A stretch of DNA of 64,000 nucleotides from Cylindrotheca closterium (lineage: Eukaryota; Bacillariophyta; Bacillariophyceae; Bacillariales; Bacillariaceae): contig CAKOGP040002280.1 of NCBI GenBank assembly GCA_933822405.4, forward strand, positions 62,001 through 126,000, written 5' to 3'. A program made the translations under genes and the position numbers. The stretch's first letter is position 1. Every line of letters begins with the position of its first letter. The notes beneath the pieces were generated by a model. The model was not told the DNA's origin, searched no databases, and was given only the letters and a program-made list of their open reading frames with translations. Shown here one piece after another: positions 42,421 through 51,702 of the stretch.

Positions 42421-43108
42421 TCAATGTTTGCGAGCGGCCTCAGAATGGATCATCATCAAGATGAATGGAAGAAGGTTGAGTGGAACTGCAATGTACACCC
42501 AACCTTGTGTCGTATGATTGTCTTCACAAAGAAAACTCGCCATAACCTAAACAATAGACAATCCCGAATACTAACGAGATCCATGTAGCCTTTCGATACA
42601 TGGGTCTCCCACGTGACAGTCGTTTGAATTGATGTTCTCGTGCAACTCTGGCAAGCAATCGAATCGCAATCGTTGAAAGTGCAATGCTCGTACCTCCCAG
42701 CATTTGGGCATAGAAAATCGCATTCTCTCGTTCCTGTAGGCTACTACTGTCATTCGAAAGCTCTGCAAAGATGCCTGCCAGAATCCCAAACACGACTGCA
42801 AAAGATTGCACAAAGAGTGCCCAGATGACAGGTTCACCAAAGGCGGCGGGTTCAGGCGAAGGGCGCTTGATACAACCGGAAGACTCTTCTTGCGGATCCG
42901 CATGTGGCACGGGTTTGAAACTTATGATTCCATTGTATGGGTAGTAGCCCTCCATCATTTCATTGTGTAAGGTTGAAGGAAAATCATCAATTCTTTCGTT
43001 GTGGTCGTCGTCCTTCTCCTCTTCGTTCACCAGATTCATCTCTGTCCTGATTGTCCTGGAGCTGTTATCATCGCTTTTGCACATGATTTTACGATATTCG
43101 TTGATCAA
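42421..43108 (-). pseudogene. Four-helix family member f, frameshifted near helix 3
   Basis: The ORF 43108-42524 (194 residues) holds the N-terminal region and the first three helices, then ends at a TGA. In the next frame, from about 42540 to 42421, the sequence reads Gln-Gly-Trp-Val-Tyr-Ile-Ala-Val, then Met-Met-Ile-His-Ser-Glu-Ala-Ala-Arg, the missing helix 4 and end motif. One missing base near 42537-42545 would explain this. It may be a pseudogene, a base-call error, or a truncated functional form. Confidence 0.65.
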
Positions 43109-43554
43109 CGTTGAAATGGTTGATTGGTAACAGTAAAAATTGGGGCATGGTTGCTATCATATGCATTTTCTGTGTGTTTCATTGGTATTGACAACAATAA
43201 AGATGTAATTGATATTTTGTAGTCATCAGAAACTAAATAGCGAAACACAATCCCAAGAAAGCGTTTGTGCACGCGACCGAAATCATTTTTTCGTCAAAAA
43301 CATGATATTCTGTATTGTTAAATGTGTGAGAACCGTTACAACACATGCGACATTGGTTTGGTATTCATTTCGTTAAGTAACTTTGTCTGAGCCAACTTCA
43401 AGGGTCGCTTCGACAACCGACGACAGACAAACTCTCACGTAGGGCCAGATCCAGATTGCGAAACGGGGAGGAACTGCGCCTGAAGATGAAGCGTTAACGG
43501 TACCGTATCGTATCCTCTTTATCATATCAAACAGTAGCACCACGAAGCCTGGCA
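43109..43554. other. Divergent intergenic region, no gene seen
   Basis: Promoter region of member f (-) and the large disordered protein (+). Contains AACGGTACCGT near 43497. Confidence 0.45.
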
Positions 43555-46500
43555 ATGGCAGGCAGCGCCATATTACCAATGAATCATGCGACCGAAACAA
43601 AGAGCGCAGGATCAAACAGCTATACAGCGTCGTCAATTTCTGGTCCCAGCGGTGGTTACGGCACAACCCACAATAGTCAGCACAGTGGCGATGAAACCAC
43701 AGTAAGCGGGGTCACTTTGCCCACTGTCCTGGTGGAAGAGCCCCCAAAGCCACCACCGCCAGAAAGGAATGAGTCCTTTTCTAGACGATCGCCATCGAGA
43801 CGGGAATCCCATCGATCTCAAACGAGGCGTGTATCTCATATAAGCGCGGTGGAGGAACCGTCCAGTCGGGAGTTCAGCGGGAGGGGATCCTCTTCCCGGA
43901 GGGAATCCTTACATCGGAGTGGCTCTTTTTCAAGAGAATCCGTGCAACGGAGTGGCTCTTTCTCCAAGAGATCCCAATCGAGACGTGGGTCTCATCGATC
44001 TCAGTCGAGGAGGGGCTCTCATCGATCCAATTCCAATCGGTCCAACCGGTCGAAACGCCGAATCGATGGTGAATATTCATCCTCCTCGTCAGATTCCAGT
44101 ACTAGTTCCTGGACGGCAGGAGAATCCAGGCGTTCCTTAGGGCAAGCCACAGCATCATCATCGTCAGCCAGCACAATATTTGAATCTTTAGGAGATTCAG
44201 AGGAATCCTCAGACATGGAAGAAGCTTCTTCCATTTCTTATGAAGAAGACGAGGACGATGAAATGGACGATGATGGGGATACTGATGAGGATTCCGATGA
44301 CGATGGATCCTTTCCGGTGATTTCCTTTCCCGATTCTAACAGTGTAGTCTCCGGCCTGACGACTCTTGATGTGGATTTTGATGTGAGCCGATTGACGTTA
44401 TTGAGGGATGAGCTGAATGAATTGAAACAGAAGGCTGTTGCCGAGGGGGATGAACTTTCCAAGGAGGAATTGATTCGATGCTTGGAACGTCTTCAGAATA
44501 TTCAGAAAGATGTCTTGCAAGACGTTGACATTGAAGAAAAATCTGTGGCAGGTGATATTAAGGAATCCTTTCGTGTCGGAAAGACAAAAGGAGAAGAAGC
44601 TTCAAAGACGTCTGACTTTAGCAGTGAGTGGGAAAGCGATACCGAAAAGGAACTAGACGTGGCAAAGACAGCCATGGCCGAGCGCAAGGAATTGTCGGAA
44701 GCTCAGCTGACGACAACGAGCTCTCCCAAGATTGTAGAGGAAAACAAAAAATCAAGAAAGATTAAGAAACAGGTGTCTCAGGAAGTATCGGAAGCTGCAA
44801 CGCCAAGGGCGAACAATAAGGCAAGCAAACCAGAAATTCCACCAAAGAAGAAAAAGAAAAAATTGAAGAAAAAGATAAAGAAACGACGGCCCGAAAACCC
44901 AGACGCAGATGCAAATACTGCAGATGCAGATGATGATGCTACCCCCAAAGTTAAGACGAAAAAGAAACGGGCGACAGGAACAAAACCCAAAAAGAAGCGC
45001 AAAAGTAAGGAGAAGAAACGAGGTAGCAAGTCGAAAAGGAAAAGTGACGGCGACAAGATTGTGGATGATATTACCACGGACGAAGAAGATTTGGATATGG
45101 ATCAGAAATATGTTGCCCTTAATGACCAACATGACGTTGATGATACTGACAAGACACCAAAACGAAGAACCAAAAAAGGTCTTGTATCAATGGATGGTGA
45201 AGGGAAGAGTAAGAGTCCGTCTTATATCAAAACTCATTCAGAGCGATTTTTTCGGCATCCTTTGTTCCAGTCGAATACTGTTGTTCCGACAAGCCCCGGA
45301 GTGACGGAACCCGTGGATGGAGATCTAAATGGTTCTCCCTCTGCCTTTCCTAGGCGCTCTCTGGAACAGCGGGAGAACTCGAGGAGATCTGGGCGGTCGC
45401 TGCCGGTGGTACCGGACACAGATCCCAACGCAGCAAAGCGACGCACACTGCCTCGTTTTATGAGTTCGCGAAATGTGACCCCTTCACCAGGGAAATCGCC
45501 AGGGAAGCTTCAGAAGAAAATGTTTTCCAACCCATCGCTTGGTATATATGTCTCTGCCCCTACTCCTCCTGCAACCCCTCCTACTGTCAAAACGAAGTCC
45601 ATGTCCCAAGCGCCCTTAACGGCTCCGGCAGCTGGGAAACGACGTTCGATGTCTCGGTTTATGCATGCTGTTGGACGCGACAGTGATAAACCTGAATCGC
45701 AAACGAGCAGGAACTCCAATAAATCGCCCAAACGAAATTCAAAGCAACGAAAAGAAGAAGTGGACACTGGGGATGAAACGGATCATGCTGTGATGGATAC
45801 CGACCGTTCCACAAGGAGACACCGGGGCAGTAGCTTGGGTCGCCTTTTCAACGGCCGAGGAAGAGCAGAGTCGCCAACACGCACCCACGCTAACAAGAAA
45901 GCCTTGCGGGATTCAAAACAAGAGAAAGAAGAATTGAATCACACGGATCATGCTGTGGCAGATACCGAACGTTCCACAAGGAACAAACGGAGCGGCAGCC
46001 TGGGTAGTATTTTCAACAGCAGCCGAACAACAGATTCGCCATCAAGCATTTATTCCAGTAAGAGATCAATACGAGGTAGGAAGTCAAAACAAGAGAAAGA
46101 ATTGAATGAGACAGATCATGCTGTTGCAGATACCGACCGTTCCACAAGGAAACAACGAAGCGGCAGCCTGGGTCGCCTTTTCATCGGACGTGGCTCCGGG
46201 CATTCGCTTTCGTCAAGTATGCACATGCCGCCAGCGGCTCGAGATGTCAGAGATGTTTCCTCTCCTTCGGACACTCCAAGAAATTTTTCTGAGGCACCAG
46301 CAACGGATCGTTCGACTCGGAGCCAACACAGCATCGGTCGTCTTTTCAATAATGGCCGTTCACATTCGCCGTCAAGTTTTAAGGTTCGGAAACCCCAGTC
46401 GTCGTCAACTCTTGACGATGTCGACGAGATCTCTTCTCCATCAGCAGCTGATGTCCAAAAACAGTCGGTCGGCCATGGAATACCACAAACGGATCCCAAT

Positions 46501-47718
46501 GCTGGGGCGCGACGTAGCCTAGGTCGTCTTTTCAAAGCCGGTGGGGAGGCTCCTTCCTCCCCACAATCGATGTATAACAGGAGATCCATGCGGTCAATGC
46601 GAACCATGCGGACTTCCGGTCATTCGACGAATCCTCAAAGGTCCACAAGTGTTCGTACGGAAAGGACTACAAGTATTCGTGGTGATGAACCTTCGCCTAC
46701 GGGTCTGCAGCTTAGGAAACGCCATGCCCGCAATTCTGGTGGATCAATGCGCTCCAGAAGAACTTTGGGAGGAGAAGTACCAACAACGGATGCCCGCAAT
46801 TCTGGTGGATCAATGCGCTCTAGACGAACTTTGGGAGGAGAAGTACCAACAACCGACTCTGCACCTGCAACGCGACAGGCTTTCCCAAGCTATTCCAATA
46901 TCCGTGGTAGATCAGTCTCTCCATCGAGCATGCGTTCTTCTAAGCAGTACGAACAGCCAGAGGGATCGCCCGGTCCTCGTCTAGTAAAAGGTCGCAAAGC
47001 CAGCCGACCGTCATTTGTCCCCAAGACTGCTCCAGTCGGTCCGAAGAGTCGCGTTTCGATGACTTCTCATACGCAATCATCACAATATAGCGGGGGTTCC
47101 TTTCCAATGGTGCCCGACCTTTCTGGAAGTGGTGATGAAATGGAAGATAGAGAAGTGTTAGACTCGTCATCAAGACGGAGCTCGCGCCATTCATCGAGAT
47201 ATGTATACATGGATTCATCAGGGCATCTAAATTCGATGGACCCTCATTCTACAGCAGACGATCAGCTGGATCTTGATCGTACTACCGCCCATTCAAATGA
47301 TGAGAAAGGAGGTCGCAAAGCGAGACGAGGGGGCAGGAAAAATACGCTTTCGCCCTCCCCGAGACAACGCCTGAAGAAGAACAAAGGTGCAGATGAGGAT
47401 GCAGCAAAAAGTCTAGCACGTGCCAAAGAGCGACGGGAGCAACTTTTGTCAAAGGAGAAAGATGAATCGAGTGAAAGTGCGAATGGTGTTGGTCGAGCTC
47501 CAAGGAAGAAGAAGTCTCTTGTGAAAACGAATAAGTCAAGCCGCAACAAGAAAGCTGATATGTATAGAGATGAAAAAGAGGGAGGAACAGAACCAACCGA
47601 GCAAGATGCGCCGAAAGCTAGTGCAAGATCAAGTGGAAGTAGTCGTGGCATTCGAAGCATTAGCAACTTGGTGACTCGAATGCGGCGCAATAAAGCCCAG
47701 GAAACAATTGATTGTTGA
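43555..47718 (+). CDS. Large disordered RS/Lys-rich repeat protein with shared module
   Basis: A 1387-residue ORF without introns. Residues ~75-180 are Arg/Ser-rich with repeated Arg-Gly-Ser-His-Arg-Ser. The shared module lies at about 44305-44520: Phe-Pro-Val-Ile-Ser, Val-Val-Ser-Gly-Leu-Thr, then Leu-Arg-Asp-Glu-Leu and Ser-Lys-Glu-Glu-Leu. A Lys-rich stretch with runs of Lys follows (~415-510). The C-terminal half has degenerate repeats around Asp-Arg-Ser-Thr-Arg and Gly-Arg-Leu-Phe, and a perfect 22-residue tandem repeat. No signal peptide or membrane segment. Composition suggests a nuclear or cytoskeletal phosphoprotein; this is inference. A silica-related role would need a signal peptide, which is absent. 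Confidence 0.75.
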   Translation: MAGSAILPMNHATETKSAGSNSYTASSISGPSGGYGTTHNSQHSGDETTVSGVTLPTVLVEEPPKPPPPERNESFSRRSPSRRESHRSQTRRVSHISAVEEPSSREFSGRGSSSRRESLHRSGSFSRESVQRSGSFSKRSQSRRGSHRSQSRRGSHRSNSNRSNRSKRRIDGEYSSSSSDSSTSSWTAGESRRSLGQATASSSSASTIFESLGDSEESSDMEEASSISYEEDEDDEMDDDGDTDEDSDDDGSFPVISFPDSNSVVSGLTTLDVDFDVSRLTLLRDELNELKQKAVAEGDELSKEELIRCLERLQNIQKDVLQDVDIEEKSVAGDIKESFRVGKTKGEEASKTSDFSSEWESDTEKELDVAKTAMAERKELSEAQLTTTSSPKIVEENKKSRKIKKQVSQEVSEAATPRANNKASKPEIPPKKKKKKLKKKIKKRRPENPDADANTADADDDATPKVKTKKKRATGTKPKKKRKSKEKKRGSKSKRKSDGDKIVDDITTDEEDLDMDQKYVALNDQHDVDDTDKTPKRRTKKGLVSMDGEGKSKSPSYIKTHSERFFRHPLFQSNTVVPTSPGVTEPVDGDLNGSPSAFPRRSLEQRENSRRSGRSLPVVPDTDPNAAKRRTLPRFMSSRNVTPSPGKSPGKLQKKMFSNPSLGIYVSAPTPPATPPTVKTKSMSQAPLTAPAAGKRRSMSRFMHAVGRDSDKPESQTSRNSNKSPKRNSKQRKEEVDTGDETDHAVMDTDRSTRRHRGSSLGRLFNGRGRAESPTRTHANKKALRDSKQEKEELNHTDHAVADTERSTRNKRSGSLGSIFNSSRTTDSPSSIYSSKRSIRGRKSKQEKELNETDHAVADTDRSTRKQRSGSLGRLFIGRGSGHSLSSSMHMPPAARDVRDVSSPSDTPRNFSEAPATDRSTRSQHSIGRLFNNGRSHSPSSFKVRKPQSSSTLDDVDEISSPSAADVQKQSVGHGIPQTDPNAGARRSLGRLFKAGGEAPSSPQSMYNRRSMRSMRTMRTSGHSTNPQRSTSVRTERTTSIRGDEPSPTGLQLRKRHARNSGGSMRSRRTLGGEVPTTDARNSGGSMRSRRTLGGEVPTTDSAPATRQAFPSYSNIRGRSVSPSSMRSSKQYEQPEGSPGPRLVKGRKASRPSFVPKTAPVGPKSRVSMTSHTQSSQYSGGSFPMVPDLSGSGDEMEDREVLDSSSRRSSRHSSRYVYMDSSGHLNSMDPHSTADDQLDLDRTTAHSNDEKGGRKARRGGRKNTLSPSPRQRLKKNKGADEDAAKSLARAKERREQLLSKEKDESSESANGVGRAPRKKKSLVKTNKSSRNKKADMYRDEKEGGTEPTEQDAPKASARSSGSSRGIRSISNLVTRMRRNKAQETIDC
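45772..46536 (+). repeat. Degenerate coding repeats (Asp-Arg-Ser-Thr-Arg...Gly-Arg-Leu-Phe)
   Basis: About five copies start near 45772, 45937, 46105, 46294 and 46489, each with Thr-Asp, Arg-Ser-Thr-Arg or a relic of it, and Ser-Leu-Gly-Arg-Leu-Phe. Two weaker relatives lie near 45415 and 45630. Confidence 0.65.
46726..46857 (+). repeat. 66-bp tandem repeat, two units, identical protein
   Basis: Units 46726-46791 and 46792-46857 code the same 22 residues; a few silent differences are visible. Confidence 0.85.
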
Positions 47719-48024
47719 AGCAAAGTCGAAGCGGCTTCATAAAAGATTTCTAGCACAACTGGCTGCTACATACATCATAGTTGGAACTCTGATCAGTCAA
47801 GTTTTTGACACATTCATTGTTCGATCTACAAGGTCTAAGGTTCATCTAGCGTAATGCTCTATGCCTACCTTTGCCGCAACAAGCTAGATCTTGGCACGAC
47901 GACTTTCGATTTCATAGATGATGTTGCGGATCGCGACACAGTAATATAACATCATTGTAAGATATCATTTTCATATACAATTTCATATATTTTATTCGTA
48001 GCAATTGGTTGACAGTGCTCATTA
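47719..48024. other. Convergent intergenic region
   Basis: 3' ends of the large disordered protein (+) and the tail-anchored protein (-); no feature. Confidence 0.5.
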
Positions 48025-49470
48025 CTATTGCATAAGCGCCATTCCCAAGACTACTAGGGCTGCAACCAGAAAAACAAAAACCACAGATGCCGTGATGGGT
48101 TTTCTGATCATCAGGGACTGCAGGTCCTCCAGAATCGACACAACAGTAGTTTTGGTCGCAAGTTTGCAATCGACAGCTGTGGCTACCTCCTTGGATGTTT
48201 GTTCCAAATCAATATCCGCGAACTCCATGTTGCCGCTCTCATCACCCAGTTTGACGTCGTCGTGGCTTTGCAGGTTGACAACTTCGGCGTTGTCATCCTC
48301 CCCAAGTACTGTCTCGACGTCATCGGTTATGACGGAAACATTTTCCCACTTGCTATTTCTTGACTTCGTTGGTACTTTGTGACGCATAAGAGCCTCCAAA
48401 TCATAACTGAGCCTTCGGTCTGGTTCGCACTCTCCGTCGTCTCCCATCTTAATCATTGGGTTCACAGTTTGTGGAGGAACTTGAGATTTCGGAAGTTTAT
48501 TCAAATCGCTGTCATGGTCACCACCGTTGGCTTCGAGTGCCGGTGGCATTGTAAGGTAGGAGACTGAATCATCAGATCTTGGTTCAACCATAAGCGTGTC
48601 TCCAACAGTGCCCAAGTAGTTCCGCAAGTCATCAGCTCTCTTTTCCTTTGCCTCCTTTCGCTTCTGAAAATCGTTGGCATTTGAATCTTTCTTGTTTGGC
48701 GTAGACGTTGATTGTCTGACAACACCATTTTGCTTTTTTGTAGGTGTGGCAGGCACAGTCGGGGGTGTTTTCTCGAACTTTGAAGGTTCCTCACGCGGCT
48801 TGGTGGAAGATTTCGATTTGGATGTAGTACGTTTCGAAGATCCACCATCGGCGGATCCAATAGTGTTGGATACGCTTTTCGTCTTGGAAAGTCTCTTCTT
48901 GGAGCTCGTTTCCTGATTGCCCGTTTCTTCCTCCGACTTTTGGGTTTTGACTTTGGATTTCCTTTTTGTGCTACTTGCCCTTTTGCTCTTTCGTTTTGAC
49001 TTCTGGCTTGAGTCGCTTGTATTCTTGGCCTTTGAGGATGGAGTAGATTCTGTCATCTTTTCATCAACTTCTTCGTCATCCTTTTGTCGGTCAATCTCGT
49101 TTGCCTTCTCTCCATCGTTCTCGTCGACTGTCACGACTTTTTCATCTTCATAATGAGTTAGATCAATAATAGGTGGAGCATCACCTTCCGACTTTGGGGT
49201 TTCTTTGAGACTTTTGGTCGAGCTTGTGGTATTTGGCGTCAGCTCGTTCTTGTCCAGTGGCAACGAGCTCTTGGATTGCGCCACTTGGGCTTCGTCTTCC
49301 TCGATAGACAGAGTCTTTTCGGATCGAGCAGAGTTTGTAGTAGTCTTCAAGACCTCGCCGTTGTTGTCCAAGTGCATCTCGTCATTGCCAAACGATGGAC
49401 TACTAGAAGTTCGCAGCTGCTGATCAATATGCGTAGCACTCACTTGTTTTCGTACTTGGGTATCTGTCAT
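48025..49470 (-). CDS. Tail-anchored Lys/Ser-rich disordered protein
   Basis: 481 residues from the ATG at 49470; the frame is open to 49554 but without ATG. The protein is mostly disordered, rich in Ser, Lys, Glu and Thr, with a dense Lys/Arg/Ser block in the middle. Early on it has Pro-Pro-Ile-Ile-Asp-Leu-Thr followed by acidic residues, the classic form of a SUMO-interacting motif. The last ~25 residues are one hydrophobic helix ending two residues before the stop, which makes a C-terminal tail anchor with the bulk facing the cytosol or nucleus. Probably ER, nuclear-envelope or mitochondrial outer membrane; function unknown. Confidence 0.65.
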   Translation of the reverse strand: MTDTQVRKQVSATHIDQQLRTSSSPSFGNDEMHLDNNGEVLKTTTNSARSEKTLSIEEDEAQVAQSKSSLPLDKNELTPNTTSSTKSLKETPKSEGDAPPIIDLTHYEDEKVVTVDENDGEKANEIDRQKDDEEVDEKMTESTPSSKAKNTSDSSQKSKRKSKRASSTKRKSKVKTQKSEEETGNQETSSKKRLSKTKSVSNTIGSADGGSSKRTTSKSKSSTKPREEPSKFEKTPPTVPATPTKKQNGVVRQSTSTPNKKDSNANDFQKRKEAKEKRADDLRNYLGTVGDTLMVEPRSDDSVSYLTMPPALEANGGDHDSDLNKLPKSQVPPQTVNPMIKMGDDGECEPDRRLSYDLEALMRHKVPTKSRNSKWENVSVITDDVETVLGEDDNAEVVNLQSHDDVKLGDESGNMEFADIDLEQTSKEVATAVDCKLATKTTVVSILEDLQSLMIRKPITASVVFVFLVAALVVLGMALMQ

Positions 49471-50052
49471 CCTGGCTTCTGTTGTGCCTTCACCAGTTGC
49501 TTTCAATAGTGATGAAAAGAGTCTAGTAACAGAAATCTGCTGCTGTCTGGTCAAAACAATAGGATAATGATTCGATGAGAGGCAAGATTTATTGAATCTT
49601 GTTGAGGAGAATTCACCAGCTAGTCGTCGTACAATTTTTGGGCGTTGTTATTGTCCTCCAGTTGAAAGAATTTGGACCTCTCTAAAACTTTTTGGTTGTG
49701 ATATGTCGTGGTCAAGTGTTAATCTTGTGAAAGCAACAAAATGATTGTTTGAGTCAAAGAATTTGTGGTAACACAAAAGTCAGCCGTTACACGGAAGATA
49801 ATGTCCTAAGTAAAATTGGCGACTCGGAAGATATCAAAACCTGGGAATATTGACTAGTTCGATTGATGTGAGGTCTTAATGTCTTTTCTATTCATACTGC
49901 TGCTGGAAAAAGACGGAAGACAGGCGCGAACGTAACACGTGGTCCCACAACGTCTCATCAAGATTCGACATGACCACAAGATATCACGAAACTTGTGTTC
50001 AAACAACTGCAACTGTGTTCTCAAAAGACTGCAACTTTGCTCACAAACAACC
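49471..50052. other. Divergent intergenic region, no gene seen
   Basis: Promoters of the tail-anchored protein (-) and the first short paired protein (+). Confidence 0.45.
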
Positions 50053-50553
50053 ATGGATCTTGCTCTGAATTCTCCTATGGCCAACAATGAGCCTACAGTG
50101 CCTTTGAACCCGCCGGCTCCTCCTTCCAAGAAACCTTTATTCTTCACAACCACAGAAGCCGATGAAAATTCGATACCGACATCATCATCATCAGCCCCAG
50201 TTCTTCCTTTTCCCTCGTTGGGGGCTTTTCTCGGCCACAGTACTGGAGAGAAAGAGCGTGCAACTTTACTACCGCCTTTGAAACCAAAGTATTCGGTGGG
50301 AACTCCAAGTTCCTATATGTTCTCTCCCATTCTAGAAAATAACGAAGAGTTTGCTGTATTTTTCAATCCAGCATTGGCAAGACGGACGACTTCCTTTTTT
50401 CAGCCCTTCTCGGACCCCTCCTCAGAGACGAGCCAATACCATCAAACACCAAGTACATCCACAAAGCGGACTGTATCAACTCTCGTTCTTCCTCGTCGTA
50501 TCAAGCGAAAGAAGACTGTGGGCAAGAAGAATGCAGCAGCACTGATCGCATGA
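50053..50553 (+). CDS. Unknown short basic protein, tandem copy 1
   Basis: 166 residues from the ATG at 50053, chosen because its AACC-ATG-G context and position match copy 2; the frame is open upstream to 49939. Conserved blocks with copy 2: Asn-Glu...Leu-Asn-Pro-Pro near the start, Phe-Pro-Ser-Leu, a Leu-Leu-Pro block, Pro-Ala-Leu-Ala-x-Arg-Arg-Thr-Ser, and Arg-Arg-Ile-Lys-Arg-Lys near the end. The last could be a nuclear localisation signal. Pro/Ser-rich, no membrane segment, no known domain. Confidence 0.6.
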   Translation: MDLALNSPMANNEPTVPLNPPAPPSKKPLFFTTTEADENSIPTSSSSAPVLPFPSLGAFLGHSTGEKERATLLPPLKPKYSVGTPSSYMFSPILENNEEFAVFFNPALARRTTSFFQPFSDPSSETSQYHQTPSTSTKRTVSTLVLPRRIKRKKTVGKKNAAALIA

Positions 50554-50964
50554 AGCCTTTATGCAGTGAATGCTATGGCAAGTTTTGCGGGAGCAACCAC
50601 TTTCACGTTAACGATAGCGCGAAGCAAATGCCATCATTAGAACAAAAGTTGAAGATAGGGGAGGATAACTACATATATAAACACACAACACGTTACATAC
50701 TCTACACCCTACACATCCTACTATCCGGTGTAAAACTGAAACATGACTAGTTCGATCGTCGGCGGCAGTTCTCATCGACAGTTTTCGTTGTGCGTGAGCG
50801 CGTCCTTCGTCGCCTTTTCATAAAAAAGAATTTCGCAAGGTATTCTGTCTTCTCCCCGGAAAACCCCCAAAACTGCTTACACACTTTGCACCCATCGCGT
50901 ATCATCAACAGCATACATATATTGCTGCAATCACTTTCAAACTTGCTCATCTCCATTTACAACC
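50554..50964. other. Intergenic between tandem pair
   Basis: Spacer with 3' UTR and promoter; AT-rich, no gene seen. Confidence 0.45.
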
Positions 50965-51471
50965 ATGGCGTATGTTTACCAATCCCCTACGCCTACCAAC
51001 GAGGCACTAGTGTCTTTAAATCCACCGCCGCTTCCTCGCAAGAATCCTTGTGCCAGAGTGGATGCAAATTTGATGCCCACGACCTCATCACGCCCAGGTC
51101 TCTCTTTTCCCTCCCTAGATCGCCTTGGCAACAGCGCTTATGAGAACGAAGAGCAAACGTCTTTGCTACCATCTTTGGCACCATCTTTGGCACCGCGTCG
51201 TCATTCAGCGGGACCTTCGGGGTCCGGTCTTGGTCTTCCCTTTTTGGGAAATATCGAAGACTGTTCTAATCGTGCGGGACTTTTTCTCCCAGCATTGGCA
51301 ATACGGCGGACTTCATGTGTTGGTTTCTCTTCCTCCCTTTTGACAGAAAAGGAACAAGGCCATCAAACATCATGGAAAAGCAAAAAACGGGATGCATCGT
51401 CTTTCTCATTGACTCCCAGTCTTCGTCGTCGTATCAAGCGAAAGACCAGTGTTCACGCATTGTGTGCCTGA
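50965..51471 (+). CDS. Unknown short basic protein, tandem copy 2
   Basis: 168 residues, paralog of the preceding ORF ~0.9 kb upstream. It keeps the same block order: Leu-Asn-Pro-Pro, Phe-Pro-Ser-Leu, Ser-Leu-Leu-Pro, Leu-Pro-Ala-Leu-Ala-Ile-Arg-Arg-Thr-Ser and Arg-Arg-Arg-Ile-Lys-Arg-Lys. A 12-base direct repeat codes Pro-Ser-Leu-Ala twice. Identity between the copies is low outside the blocks, so duplication is not recent and both frames have been kept; that supports a real protein. Function unknown, possibly nuclear. Confidence 0.65.
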   Translation: MAYVYQSPTPTNEALVSLNPPPLPRKNPCARVDANLMPTTSSRPGLSFPSLDRLGNSAYENEEQTSLLPSLAPSLAPRRHSAGPSGSGLGLPFLGNIEDCSNRAGLFLPALAIRRTSCVGFSSSLLTEKEQGHQTSWKSKKRDASSFSLTPSLRRRIKRKTSVHALCA

Positions 51472-51702
51472 AAAAGATGAAGAGTATATATATAATGCAG
51501 AGACAATAACATTATTGGCAATTGTTGTATTAATATATGGTATAAAATATAATATTATTAATATCTTTTATCATTCAGAAATCACAAGGAAGGAGCTTGC
51601 ATTCACACATATATATCGGAACGAATGGAGATGAAAGGCGATGCCTCACCACGTCGTCACTGTACCTTTTTCCTTCCACCTCCAAATGGTCCAACAAGAA
51701 CT

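Noticed and set aside
43555..47718. Silaffin-like protein, because of Lys/Ser richness
   Set aside because: No signal peptide and the repeats do not follow the Lys-x-x-Lys silaffin pattern.
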